Below, piece by piece: positions 37,601 through 47,358 of a stretch of DNA of 47,358 nt (position 1 is its first letter; each line of letters starts with the position of its first letter). This DNA comes from Zelonia costaricensis (taxonomy: Eukaryota > Euglenozoa > Kinetoplastea > Trypanosomatida > Trypanosomatidae). The notes below the pieces were generated by a model. It ran no database searches. It saw only the letters and a list, made by a program, of their open reading frames with translations, and had not been told where the DNA came from. The DNA is taken from the NCBI GenBank assembly GCA_030849075.1, contig JASAOO010003364.1, positions 1-47,358 on the forward strand. Direction: 5' to 3'. A program made the translations under genes and the position numbers.

Positions 37601-40600
37601 TCAGCACGCGGCCGCGGTCGGCGTAGTGCATCATGCTGCGCACGAAGATCGCAACGTGGCGCACCAGCTGGCTCTCGTCGAACGTGGACAGCTTCGACAG
37701 GGCCATCACGCAGAGCTCCGCGACGGCCGCGTAGAACGTGGGGTGGAACAGGTCCTGCCGCGCCACGGACGGGTTCTCGTCGCCCCAGAGGTACATGGAG
37801 CGCAGGATCGTGTCGAAGAGGAGCCACGACAGGTTGCTCATCTCCCGCAGGATGCTGCGCGGCGGCGGTGGGGCCTTCTTGCCGCGCAGTGGGCTGCCAG
37901 GGCTGCCCGGCGAGGACGGCGACGCGTCACTCTTGACCCGCCCGATCTCCCCGCTGGGCTGCTGCGCCACGGTGCGGAGGAGGTTCAGCCACGCCTCCAC
38001 GACGCCGCTGTACAGGCGGCGCTTGTACTGGCACTCGGCGCCCTCGTAGAGCGTGTCGTTGGAGAGAAAGTGGTACAGCACGCTGCCGGCGCTCGTCTTC
38101 ACAAACACCTGCGGCGTCAGCCCCTCCGCGTTGTGGCGGCGGCGGATCGTGTGGGCAGACGTGTCGTACTGCTGCGCCTTGGACGTGATCTCGAGCAGCA
38201 CGTCGAGCATGTGTGTGCGGTTTGCCAGCGACACGGTCGCGGAGCCCGACCCGATGAGGGAGAAGGCGTACGCGCTCAGGAATGGGTAGAAGGCCAGGAT
38301 CTCAGCCAGCGGCAGCTGCGAGATGAGCGTGATGACGTTGCGGTGCGGGTCCGCATCGCTGGCCGGCAGCCGCTGCAGCTCCCCGCACTGCTCCAGCATC
38401 TTGTCGTTCTTCCTCATCTCCGCAATAGACGGTGGGCACTGGCGGAAGACGGAGGCGATGACGCGGTTGGAGGCGTGCACCGTCGTCTTCGTTTGGCTCG
38501 AGGCCTTGATGACGCTCTCGCCGCCGTTCAGCAGCGCGCTGACCGGCGCCTCGGCGAAGCTCTTCAAGTAGCCACCCGCCGCGGCCACAGCGGCCTGGTC
38601 GTGTGCGACGACCTTGATGTCGATGTTGTCGCGCACCTGCACCACGCCATTCACCATGAGCGGGACGGCGGCAAAGCCGATCTTGAAAATGCGCGGCTGC
38701 CCCGGCGTCGGTGGCGACTTCTTCTGGCACGTGGCGTAGAGGGTGATGAAGATGTGGTGCCGGTCCGTGAGGTTGAGCGGGAGCTGCAGCTTGAACTCGT
38801 CGTTGAGGACCATGTCGTTGGCGGCGTGCATCGAGGACGACCACGCCGTCGTGTCCATGGACAAGTTGGACAGGCCGCGGCCGTAGATGCACTTGATGGC
38901 GCCCTCCTCGGACAAGCTTTCGTCCTTGCCCTTGACGCAGATCTGAAAGGCGTAGGTGTGGTGCGAGCTGGGGATGTTGCGCACAGAGCCGGTGTTCACC
39001 ACCCGCAGCTTCGACACGCGGAAGTAGTACACGTTGTTGTACGTCGTGAAGTAGCCGGAGTTGAGGATCGGAATGCAGCACGGCGAGTAGCGGTAGATGA
39101 CCGGCCGCGCACCCGGCACGTCGGGGTCCAACAGGCTCACCTTGGACTCGTTCTCCTCCGGTAGCGTCTCGGCGAAGTCAGACGGGAAGGCGACCTCGTG
39201 TTTCGTGAGGTCCGCGACGGTGAAGGTCATGTCCACCGGCACGGCCTTCTGCGCGTTGCGCCAGCGCTCGTCCTTCATGACCTTGTACACCTCCTCGTCC
39301 GAGAAGGTCTTGCGGTAGAGTCGGTCGATGGACAGCTTCGTGGACATGGGGCCCGCCTCGTCCTGCAGCGGAGTGGCGTTCCAGCCGAGCTCCTCCAGTA
39401 CGTCGGACACCTGCGCCAGCAGCAGCGTCTCCTGCTTCATCGGCGCGACATGGATCTGCTTGTAGCGATCAGCGCGGGAGTAGAGGTCAACGTACGTGTC
39501 GAAGTCCTCGCAGCACGGCCGGTACACGCGCAGGATGAGGTGCAGCGTGCCCTTGAACTCGTTGGGCACGAAGGCCACCACCTGGTTGCGCTTCGCCAGC
39601 TCGTTGCGCTCCTTCTGCGGGTAGAAGACGTCCAGCTCCGAGTCGAAGTAGAAGGTCTCTGAAACCTTGACCTTCTGGCGCTCCGACCAGCTGTACAGCG
39701 CCGCGGCGACAATAAGCGGGTCGGTGCCGGCGCCGTGCAGCTCCGTGACGCGGTTGCTAATCTTGGTCGCTTCGATGCGGTAGACGTAGCCACCGGTGAA
39801 GGTTCGCATGGCGGGGATGGGCTTGCGGGTGTCGATGTCGCTCACCCACAGGTTTGCCGCCGTCGACTTCGCCGCCGCGTCCGCCTCGCTTGTCGCCGCC
39901 TCGGGCTGCGCGCGCTCCCAGACCTGGATCGGGTCGCCGTACGAGATCTGCGAGACCGTCCGGCGCACCATCGCGCTGTCGCCCTTCATCAGCTGGGCCC
40001 GCGTCAGCAGCCGCTCCGCCGGTGCGTTATGCGGGTAGTCGTCGTCGTCGACCGTCAGGGTGTGGTCGCTCAGCACCTCGGACTCGAAGTAGCACTTGAG
40101 GCTGCTCAGCGAGCGCTCGCCGGGGGCGCACGGCCGCTCGCGGTCGGCGTTGGTCTTCTGGTGTGCCCGCTGCAGCGTGATGATCGTCTGCTTCGCCGAG
40201 AAGAAGCCAAGCTGCACCCTGGCGTGCGCCGGCACCTCGCTCGCGACCTCGCTCGGCGGGAAGAGGCACTTGCCGGACTCGCGAATCGTGCCGTAGCGGT
40301 GGACGTCGATGCGGCTGCGCTTGATGGCGTCCTCGCTCAGCCCGCGCACCTGCAGCTCCTCCGACAAAGCCGCCTCGAAGCTCTCCAGCGGCGCCTCCTC
40401 CGTCATGGACGGAACAGACGGCATCTCCTCCTCGGCGCGGGACAGGATGCCGTTGTCGTTGCGGACCGCCTCCAGCGTCGAGGCGGAGTAGCGGCTGCTT
40501 GTGTCGGAAGTGGAGTCCTCCACGTCCTCCGCGCTGCTCTCACTCTCCTCGACGCTGTCTTGCTCAGAGGCCGTGCCGGTGGGGTAGCTGTAAAAGCGGG

Positions 40601-41917
40601 AGTCCTGCTGGGGCAGCGCGTGCTCGTCGTCCTGCGCGGTGCCGGTGGTGCTTTGCTCTGTGTGTGGGTCCTGCGACTTGGAGTCCTCCCGCTGGGTGAC
40701 GCTCAGCGAGTTGGCGGCCTTCTCCGGCGGGTCGATGGTGAGCGGCGACGCACCCGGTGTTGCAGCGGTCGACGACACGGCGACTGTCGAGGCACTCGCA
40801 CGTCGAGCCTTCTCTGCGTACTCCCGCATCACCGCCTCCCGCGCCTCACGGCGGATCTCCTCCAGCCGCCGCTCGTGCTCCTCCGCCGCCCGCCGCTCGG
40901 CGGCCTCTGCCTCTTGACGAGCTTGCAGCTCCGCGGCGCGACGAGCCTCAGCTTCAGCCTCCCGGCGCGCCTGCTCTTCCGCGGCCCGGCGCGCAGCGGC
41001 CTCCGCCTGCTTGCGTGCCTGCTCCTGCGCTACGCGACAAGCCTCAGCTTCTGCTTCCTGGCGTGCCTGCTCCTCCGCGGCGCGACGAGCCGCGGCCTCC
41101 GCCTCCTTGCGTGCCTGCTCCTGCGCTACGCGACGGGCCTCAGCTNTACACGACGGGCCTCAGCTTCCGCCTCCTGACGTGCCTGCTCCTGCGCTACACG
41201 ACGGGCCTCAGCTTCCGCCTCCTGACGTGCCTGCTCCTGCGCTACACGACGGGCCTCAGCTTCAGCCTCCTGACGTGCCTGCTCCTGCGCTACACGACGG
41301 GCCTCAGCTTCCGCCTCCTGACGTGCTTGCTCCTCCGCGGCGCGACGAGCCTCAGCTTCAGCCTCCCTGCGCACCTGCAGCTCGGCCGCACGTCGGGCTT
41401 CAGCCGCGGCCTCCGCCTCCTGGCGTGCCTGTACCTCCGCTTCGCGGCGCATCTCCGCCTCCATATCTCGACGAGCCTCCACCGCGGCTTCACGGCGCAC
41501 GCGCTCCTCTTCCGCCCGCTGCACGCGCGCTGCGGCCTCGCCGTTCACGTGTCCGTCGTCGCTGTCGCTGAGTGAGGCGTCGACAGCCGGCGCCGTCGGC
41601 GCGCCTGTTGACCAGCTTACATTGTACGAGCGTGGGGCGACATGGTTCGGTGATGTGGCGGGGGCCGGAATGCTTGAGTGACTCGGCGAGCCCTCGCGCG
41701 TCACGCGCTGTTGCTGCTTGCGGCGCAGGCGCTCCTCGATCTCGCGCTGGATGCGGTCCGCCTCCGCCTTGCGCGCCACCTCAGCTGGGTCATCCTCGAT
41801 CGGGGTGATCTCAAACGGTGGCGGGTTGGCGAAGGGATCGCTGTGCTGTGGTGCCGATCGATGGATCTCCGCCTCCATCTCCAGCATAATCTGCCTCTCC
41901 AGGTCGTCGGCGCTCAT
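34632..41917 (-). CDS. DOCK-family guanine-nucleotide exchange factor with N-terminal coiled-coil repeat
   Basis: A protein of roughly 2400 residues, split in the assembly by a single N at 41146 inside a repeat; the 257 codons before it and the roughly 2170 after it are in different frames, which I attribute to missing repeat sequence. Order: acidic N-terminus from the ATG at 41917 (MSADDLERQIMLEMEAEI), an Ala/Glu/Arg coiled coil (about 41530-40861), a Ser/acidic stretch (about 40545-40480), a DHR-1 C2-type domain (about 39080-38640; NVYYFRVSKLRVVNTGS), a long helical middle with a Gly/Ala run (37070-36945), and a C-terminal DHR-2 domain (about 36090-34650), opening LKWLYRLHDAHKATNDYLEAG and containing LNPFETAEETLNSRRE. 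DHR-2 activates Rho-family GTPases (Rac/Cdc42) in other eukaryotes. The target here is unknown. Confidence 0.85.
40861..41530 (-). repeat. Coiled-coil-encoding repeat in the DOCK gene (48-bp unit in its core)
   Basis: The DNA encodes Ala/Glu/Gln/Arg-rich heptad-like sequence. Between 41147 and 41338 four nearly identical 48-bp units (starts 41147, 41195, 41243, 41291) encode the 16-residue unit EAEARRVAQEQARQEA. More diverged units lie on both sides (for example CRVAQEQARKQAEAAA). The array is interrupted by the N at 41146. Confidence 0.9.
41146..41146. other. Ambiguous base (N): likely assembly gap in the repeat array
   Basis: The N joins two partial 48-bp units out of phase: restoring the period needs at least 28 more bases. 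The reading frame changes across it, while both sides are open and encode the same repeat. Confidence 0.85.
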
Positions 41918-43804
41918 GATCGGCGTCGCGGGGGCGGAGTCCCTACGAAGAGAACAGGAAGAAATAACCACCACAACGGTGACTGATCAGTTTCAGGCGT
42001 GAGACGATGAGTGGACGCCGGCGGCTCGACGAATGGCGCAGCGCGTTCGCAGACAGAAGCGAAAAAGAAAAAGGGAAGACGAGGCAGTGCGGCGTCGCCG
42101 GGGGGGATCACCGGGACACTACACGCACGGCGATACGCGGAAGATGGGGTTGCCGGCTAAGCGTCAGACACACACGGCGAGATTGTCACGTCCACGCAAT
42201 GATGAGGGAAGAGGGGAGGTGCTGCTACGGGGTGCGAGCCGTGAACGCGCGGTGATGCGTCCCTGCTGTGCGAGGTAAACAAGGTGCCGGTGTGCGTGGT
42301 CGCTGCGGGAGCAAAGCGGAAGCGGGAGGTGAGGGTATGCCAACACTCACGTCAACGGCTCAAACGGCTGCACGCACGCGCTGCAGCACACGAGAACGGA
42401 GCACAACACAAACGCAGCCAATACAACAAACTTCCACGGATACCCCACACGTCGACGCAGAGCGACAGCGGATGAAGTGAAGAAGGCGGCTCGAGCTGCC
42501 TCACACGCCGACGCTGTTGAAGAAGACCACACGTGCAGCTCGGGCAACGCCTCGACAGCGAGCCTGCGCGGCGAGAGCAGCGTCACGTGATACAGCCGCT
42601 TCCACTGCGTCACTTGCTGGGCTGCACCGGGGCAGAGAAGAAGCACCGGGAACACGACAGAGATCGTGGTCCAGGTGCGGGGCTGATGCGCGAGCTTCCT
42701 TAGCTTTGCAGCTTCTCTGTCGTGGGTGTTCCTGAGTGCGTGCGTGCGTACGTGAGCGTGTGGGTGTACAAATTCCTTTTCGGTGTATGTGTTCCACAAT
42801 GGGCTGATGCAGTCAGCGGCGCCGTGGCACGGGGAATTGTGGCAGCCGACGCCGCGGTTGTGCGTCGTGTGGCGCAGCGCGAGAGGGGAGGGCGGGTCGT
42901 AGTGCACGTTGGAGAGAGCGGAGACGCAGGAGAAGTGGAGAAGATGAGCGGCGGCGCAGCCGCAAAGGGCCGCGCACACATTTGTCGACGCACGCACCGC
43001 TGGCACGCGCTAGCTTCGGCGTTGTGTGGTGACGCCTGCTGTGGGGTGCCTTCCACTCCCTCGTCCCCTTCTCACCAAAGCCTGCATCGAGTGTTGTGAC
43101 CGCGCGACAAGGTGCGCACGCCGTGCGCAGCCCAGAGCTGCCTCATCGAGTGCACATGGCAGTGTCCTTTATGTCGGTATTGCTGCTGTACGCAGGCATC
43201 CAACCCACCTCGATGCACCTGGCTCGCCTGCTTGCTCCTTCTTTGATTCGCTTCCCCCCCCCCCGCTCGTGTGGCGACCGCGCTGCAACGGAAGCCGCGA
43301 AGCGCCAGGGCACAGGGGTAGTCGGTGCGCCGTACGTTCCTTTGTTCGCTTTGATTTCTTTTTTTCCTTTGACTTTCGTGGGGCATTCCATTCATTCGCG
43401 ACCTGGGTAAGAGGGGTCGACATCGACATGTCGCACACCTCCATCGCCACCGCCACACGCACAGAGACTCACGCCAACCGGCCACCAAGGGCCTCGTTCC
43501 AAGCCTCTTCGAAATAGAACCCAGCCCGAGACCCCGCGCCGCGTCGATGGCAGGAGACGCGACGCGCGCTTCACAGGCACCGCGCCACTCGGGGAAACAA
43601 ACAACGACAAGCATCACGCCAGCAAACCACGCGCCCACGTACCCGGCGGCGTACCGGCGCACACGCAGCCACGGTGAACATCAGGAGAACAAAGGAAGAA
43701 AAACGACAACGGCGTGTAAAACGTGCAGCGACGTGCAGCACACGCGCCGGACACCGCATGAAGGGTGTTGCCCATCTGCACATGACGCGGTGAGAGAGAC
43801 GTGC
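41918..43804. other. Intergenic region between RPN1 and the DOCK gene
   Basis: About 1.9 kb. A minus-strand frame (43006-42347) with a membrane-like C-terminus is open for 219 codons but contains no ATG at all. C-rich and T-rich runs near 43254-43265 and 43353-43366 are present on the + strand. Mostly UTR-like; no supported gene. Confidence 0.45.
41943..41967 (-). promoter_or_regulatory. Candidate trans-splice acceptor for the DOCK gene
   Basis: On the minus strand a pyrimidine-rich run (41967-41945) ends in AG at 41944-41943, giving a 5' UTR of about 25 bases. Sequence prediction only; acceptors further upstream are possible. Confidence 0.3.
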
Positions 43805-46576
43805 CTACTCCGCCTGCGACCGCTCCTTGACCAAGCAGATGCCCTCCAGAACTGTGCCAACGGGCATGTACTTGACGTCAGCGCACTCCACCTTGTCCGT
43901 GGCGCTGAGCAGCACCGGCGTCTTCTGGGTCTGGAAGCCTGTGATGGACTTGGGGTTGCCGGGCAGGGCCACGGTGTCGACCGGCAGACCAACGCGCACC
44001 ATCACCGCGTTCACCGGCTCGAGCTCCTCGTCGACCGCCATCATCATGCGCGGGCTGATGGACGGGACGACAGAGTAGAACATGTAGTGGCAATCGCCCA
44101 GCAGCGTGTTTGAGAAGTCAAGGGAGCTGTGCAGCAGCGTCAGCACGCCCATGAGGGCCGTCATGTCCACCGCATTCGCGTCGTTCTGCAGGCAGGACAG
44201 CGTCAGGTGCCCCTTGCCCATCGCGCACAGGCCCTCCGCCAGTCGCACGGCAAAGGTGGCACCGGCGAAGATGGACTTCTGGTAGTAGGACGACAGGCTG
44301 TGCAGCTTCGTCGCCACGCGGGCGTTGTTGCTGCCGGCTGCGACGATGCCCATGGCGAGAATGGCGTTCGTCGCCGTCGGCAGGTCCGAGTCGTGGGCCA
44401 AGCGGTTGAGCGTCTCCACGACGGGCATGTTCGGGTTGCCGGCGGAGAGCAGGGCGTAGACGAGGGGCACGGCGCAGCGGCCGGACATCGGGTCCTTGCC
44501 CTTGCTCACCGTGTCCGCCAGCAGCGCGTGAATGATGGCGCGCTTCGTCATCTCCATCCCGAGGTCCTCGCCGACGGCGACAAGGCCGATGCCGAGCACC
44601 GCCGCCGCCTTGTGGTTGAGCGGCGCCACCTTATCCTTCTCCCTCGCCTCCGCCTTGGCAGCTGCGGTGGCGGCCGCCGCCGAGGACGCCGCCGTGCCGC
44701 CAGCCTCGCCCTCCGCCGCGTCCGCGTCCTCCTCCGCCTTCTCCTCGTCGTTCTCTGCCGCCTCCTCGTTCTCGGCGATGACGTGGAAGAGAGACTGGAT
44801 GACGACGACGTTGCCGGTGGCCGCAAACGCGCAGCTGCGCACGACAATCTCCGTGTAGCGCTGAATGACAGTGGGTAGGGCGCGGGTGGCGTCCAGCAGC
44901 GTGTCGGCCGCCTCCTGCCGGCCCAGGAACATGCAGCCGAGGGCGAGAATGAGGTAGCGCACGCACGGCTCCTTGAGCTTGTTCTCCGGCACCTCCATGA
45001 GGCAGTTCATCATCGTCTCGGTGATGTCCTCGTCGGCCGAAGCGACGAAGACCGTGGCGAGGGCGTAGGCGGCCATGCACTGCACCGACAGCTTCTGCTC
45101 CGAGTCAGCCAGCAGCGGAATGAGGAGCTCCTTCACATCCTCCTTGCGCGTGCCGGCGTAGGCGTAGCCGAGGCCAAGGATCGCGCCAATGGCCACCTCC
45201 GCCTCCCGCGCGTTGATCTGCTCCGCCAGCAGACCCAGCGCCGGGTCGAACGGGTTCTTGATGCCGCACATGACGATGCCGGAGGCGAGGCATGCGCCAG
45301 CCTTCACGTACGTGCTCTCGGAATAGAAGTACTTGTCGATCTGCTGGAGCCCCTCCGTGTGGTCCCAGAGGTGCAGCAGGCCCAGCGCGGCCGTCGTCGA
45401 GATGATGCGGTTCTCGCGCTGGTCGAAGAAGAAGGTCGGCGCGTCTGACAGGAACTTGTCCGTGCCGTAGCCGCAGTTCGCGAGCCCGCTCACAAAGGCG
45501 CGCACGAGGTTGTTCTGCAGGTCCTTCGGCTCGTTCTTCTCGTCCGAGGACGTCTTGAAGACCTCATCCAGCGTCTTGGGCGCCATCGAGTCGAGCTCCT
45601 GGGCAGTGTGCCGGTACAGCTGCGAGAGGCGCATGTTGCCGTTCGCGTCCTGCAGCAGCTCATCCTCCTCATCGTCCAGATCGAGGAAGCACTTCTGCCG
45701 CGCGCACGACAGCGCCATCTGCAGCCGCTCCGGCTTGCTCGTGCACTCGTGGAACAGCTCCGCGACGAGATCGCGGTCTTTCAGCGTGAGGGCGGTGAGG
45801 GCCGCGTCGGGGTAGGCATGCATCTTCTTGTAGATGTCGTAGACGGTGCGCAGCGCCTCGCTGTCGGAGGGGCGGGTCAGGTAGCGGCTGGTGGCGGCGA
45901 TGTAGTTGGCGATGCGCTTGAAGTTGGCGGCCTCGACCAGCGGCAGGATGCGGGCCACGCCGTCGATCTCCATGAGCAGGTCGATAGCGGTGGCCTCGTC
46001 CTGGTGCGCCAGCATGTAGGCGACGGTCTGATCCACAAAGCCGTTGAGGTAGTCGGTCGACTCCTTGCCGGCCGCGCGCTCGCGCCACTCTTCCCCGATC
46101 GCGCCGGCGAGGAAGCGGAGGTACTCGTGGCCCCACTGTGCGAGGTCGTCCTTGGTGCCCTTCAGCTTGTGCTCCAACAGCGTGCGGCCCCCGTTGTTCG
46201 ACTCGAGCGTCATGGAGATGAAGGACAGCAGGTCATGCAGGCGGCGCGCCACGGACGGGTCTTGCGTGTTCTTCAGCGCAGCTTCCAGCTCGGGGTAGAA
46301 AGCGCGCACGTGCTTCAGCGGCGGCGGCACCGCGGCGAGGCTGCCGCTGCTGGCGGAGCGCAGGAGGTCGACAAGCCGCTCCACCGCGATCTTGGCGATG
46401 CCGACGTCGCTGTCGGCTGCGCGCGTGACGAGAAGTTCGACCTCCTCCTTGATGCGCATGTCCTCCTCGCTCATCTTGCGCTCCGTCTCCTTCTTTTTGC
46501 GGTCATTGGCACTGTCCGCCTTGGGCGGGTCCTTGGACGGCACATCCACCACCACCTCCTTGCCCTTGGAGTCCAT
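43805..46576 (-). CDS. RPN1: 26S proteasome regulatory subunit RPN1 (PSMD2)
   Basis: A 923-residue base subunit of the 19S regulatory particle, a docking scaffold for ubiquitin receptors and shuttle factors, next to the ATPase ring. The N-terminus (MDSKGKEVVVDVPSKDP) is followed by a lysine-rich stretch and the helical Rpn1 N-domain (HEYLRFLAGAIGEEW; VARILPLVEAANFKRI). The PC-repeat toroid spans about 390-760, with characteristic AALGLLHLWD, GACLASGIVMCG, IGAILGLGYAYAGT, YALATVFVAS, LILALGCMFLG, AAVLGIGLVAVG and NAILAMGIVAAG. A lineage-type acidic/alanine-rich insertion lies between repeats at about 599-645. The C-terminus is the RPN1/RPN2 closing domain (FQTQKTPVLLSATDKVECAD ... EGICLVKE). 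The ATG is at 46576; the longer open frame runs through a duplicated upstream sequence and is not credible. Confidence 0.95.
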   Translation of the reverse strand: MDSKGKEVVVDVPSKDPPKADSANDRKKKETERKMSEEDMRIKEEVELLVTRAADSDVGIAKIAVERLVDLLRSASSGSLAAVPPPLKHVRAFYPELEAALKNTQDPSVARRLHDLLSFISMTLESNNGGRTLLEHKLKGTKDDLAQWGHEYLRFLAGAIGEEWRERAAGKESTDYLNGFVDQTVAYMLAHQDEATAIDLLMEIDGVARILPLVEAANFKRIANYIAATSRYLTRPSDSEALRTVYDIYKKMHAYPDAALTALTLKDRDLVAELFHECTSKPERLQMALSCARQKCFLDLDDEEDELLQDANGNMRLSQLYRHTAQELDSMAPKTLDEVFKTSSDEKNEPKDLQNNLVRAFVSGLANCGYGTDKFLSDAPTFFFDQRENRIISTTAALGLLHLWDHTEGLQQIDKYFYSESTYVKAGACLASGIVMCGIKNPFDPALGLLAEQINAREAEVAIGAILGLGYAYAGTRKEDVKELLIPLLADSEQKLSVQCMAAYALATVFVASADEDITETMMNCLMEVPENKLKEPCVRYLILALGCMFLGRQEAADTLLDATRALPTVIQRYTEIVVRSCAFAATGNVVVIQSLFHVIAENEEAAENDEEKAEEDADAAEGEAGGTAASSAAAATAAAKAEAREKDKVAPLNHKAAAVLGIGLVAVGEDLGMEMTKRAIIHALLADTVSKGKDPMSGRCAVPLVYALLSAGNPNMPVVETLNRLAHDSDLPTATNAILAMGIVAAGSNNARVATKLHSLSSYYQKSIFAGATFAVRLAEGLCAMGKGHLTLSCLQNDANAVDMTALMGVLTLLHSSLDFSNTLLGDCHYMFYSVVPSISPRMMMAVDEELEPVNAVMVRVGLPVDTVALPGNPKSITGFQTQKTPVLLSATDKVECADVKYMPVGTVLEGICLVKERSQAE

Positions 46577-46752
46577 CCTGTGTGTGTGTGTGTGTGCGCG
46601 TTTGTGTTTGTGTTTGTGTGAAGGGTGATGGAGTGAGCGGAGGAAATCAAACTCGGTGGCACACGGGATAAGGGTGGGAGGCGGGGTGGGGCGCGAGATC
46701 GCTTCTAGATGGCCTCGGTGTGCGAGTGTCTGGGTGTGGAGTGCTGGGGCAG

Positions 46753-46779
46753 CTGAAGGGCGGGAGGGGGAGGGGGGGG
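46753..46779 (-). promoter_or_regulatory. Candidate trans-splice acceptor for RPN1
   Basis: The minus strand reads a long C/T tract (46779-46755) followed by AG at 46754-46753, giving a predicted 5' UTR of about 176 bases. Predicted by eye. Confidence 0.45.
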
Positions 46780-46793
46780 TATAAGGGTGATCC

Positions 46794-46930
46794 CGTTCGA
46801 GCCCGCAGTGTCCTCGACCGCCGCGCGCCGGGGTCTGGAAAGAAAAGGACGAGAGAAAGACGAGAGAGCGGGGCAGAGGCAGCGCCACGACTGGACAGCC
46901 CGCGGCGTCACGCGCTGCAGTGCCCAAGAC
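46794..46930. repeat. 137-bp direct repeat, copy 1
   Basis: Matches 46932-47068 over its full length with three mismatches by eye. The two copies are separated by only one N. Confidence 0.95.
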
Positions 46931-46931
46931 N
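46931..46931. other. Ambiguous base (N) at the repeat junction
   Basis: A single N exactly between two near-identical 137-bp blocks suggests two contig ends with overlapping sequence joined without merging, or a gap of unknown size. Confidence 0.8.
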
Positions 46932-47068
46932 CGTTCGAGCCCGCAGTGTCCTCGACCGCCGCGCGCCGGGGTCTGGAAAGTAAAGGACGAGAGAAAGACG
47001 AGGGAGCGGGGCAGAGGCAGCGCCACGACTGGACAGCCCGCGGCGTCACGCGCTGCAGTGCCCGAGAC
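46932..47068. repeat. 137-bp direct repeat, copy 2
   Basis: Second copy of 46794-46930. The differences are one A/T, one A/G and one A/G change. Confidence 0.95.
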
Positions 47069-47358
47069 GACGATCTAACGAGTGGCGACGAGCGTCAGCA
47101 GCAGCGCCGCAGAGGGAACGCGTGCAGGGGAGCTGCGAGAGAGGGAAGTGCGCAACCACAACGGCAACAGCGCGGCGAGGGAAGAGGGGGGGGGAGCAAG
47201 AAACGCAATTGAACCGGCGACGGCGTCACGTGCGGCGATGCGGTGATGAGTATCCTCTGCACACGCATGTGGTGCCGAAGGGCCGGTGGAGTGGAAAGGA
47301 AAGTGGGGGGGGGGGGACGGGAGTGGGAGCAAGCGGGAGGGGGTTGGTGAGGGGGGAC

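Larger units (their letters stand above)
46577..47358. other. RPN1 upstream region with a duplicated block
   Basis: It contains a TG repeat just upstream of the ATG (46579-46596 and following), the splice-acceptor candidate, a 137-bp direct duplication around an N at 46931, and G-rich runs near the window end. No gene seen. Confidence 0.6.

Noticed and set aside
34815..39164. 1449-codon + strand open frame
   Set aside because: It lies antisense to the DOCK gene; GC-rich third positions leave the opposite frame open. The minus frame has recognisable domains and this one has none.
42347..43006. 219-codon minus frame with a membrane-like C-terminus
   Set aside because: Opens with GTG and contains no ATG; no motif.
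43805..47026. Longer RPN1 reading frame reaching through the N at 46931
   Set aside because: It translates the duplicated upstream block; the family N-terminus fits the ATG at 46576.
1..47358. CRISPR arrays, insertion sequences, rRNA genes, strand switch
   Set aside because: None seen. Repeats are microsatellites, one coding minisatellite and one local duplication, and all supported genes share one strand.

Overview
The window looks like nuclear DNA of a trypanosomatid protozoan, most likely of the Leishmania/Leptomonas/Crithidia group (Leishmaniinae). The reasons are high GC, intron-less genes all on one strand, long GC-rich UTR-like gaps rich in purine runs on the + strand (pyrimidine tracts on the coding strand, as needed for trans-splicing), CA/TG microsatellites, and kinetoplastid-style gene content. 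All 14 protein genes I can support lie on the minus strand, so this is part of one directional (polycistronic) gene cluster read from position 47358 towards 1. I place no gene on the + strand; the many long + strand open frames mirror real genes.

In transcription order (high to low coordinates): RPN1, a base subunit of the 26S proteasome (46576-43805); a very large DOCK-family guanine-nucleotide exchange factor with an N-terminal coiled-coil repeat (41917-34632, interrupted by an N at 41146); the intraflagellar transport pair of a WDR34-type dynein-2 intermediate chain (32768-31158) and the small GTPase IFT27 (30488-29928); a 117-residue protein that may have a tRNA-endonuclease Sen15-like fold (29091-28738); a Qa-SNARE/syntaxin (28139-27366); cytosolic tryptophanyl-tRNA synthetase (26150-24960). 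Next come three consecutive genes with mitochondrial-type N-termini: two orphans (23883-21889 and 21253-20405) and mitoribosomal protein uL3m (19604-18201). They are followed by the FACT subunit SPT16 (17140-14003), a GT15-type alpha-1,2-mannosyltransferase (10862-8472), two diverged tandem paralogues of unknown function with APFR motifs (5625-4942 and 3544-2930), and a GT2-like type II membrane glycosyltransferase (1669-161).

The cluster is mostly a housekeeping mixture, as is usual for polycistronic units where neighbours need not share function. Three local groupings may still mean something: IFT27 beside the IFT-dynein chain, three mitochondrial-type genes in a row, and two Golgi-type glycosyltransferases flanking the APFR paralogue pair. 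The most unusual items are the DOCK protein with its 48-bp repeat array, the GT15 enzyme, and the APFR pair with a further internal duplication. Both ambiguous bases (41146 and 46931) lie in repeats and look like assembly joins. Starts were set at the first in-frame ATG compatible with homology, because several longer frames open only with GTG or TTG, which these organisms are not expected to use.
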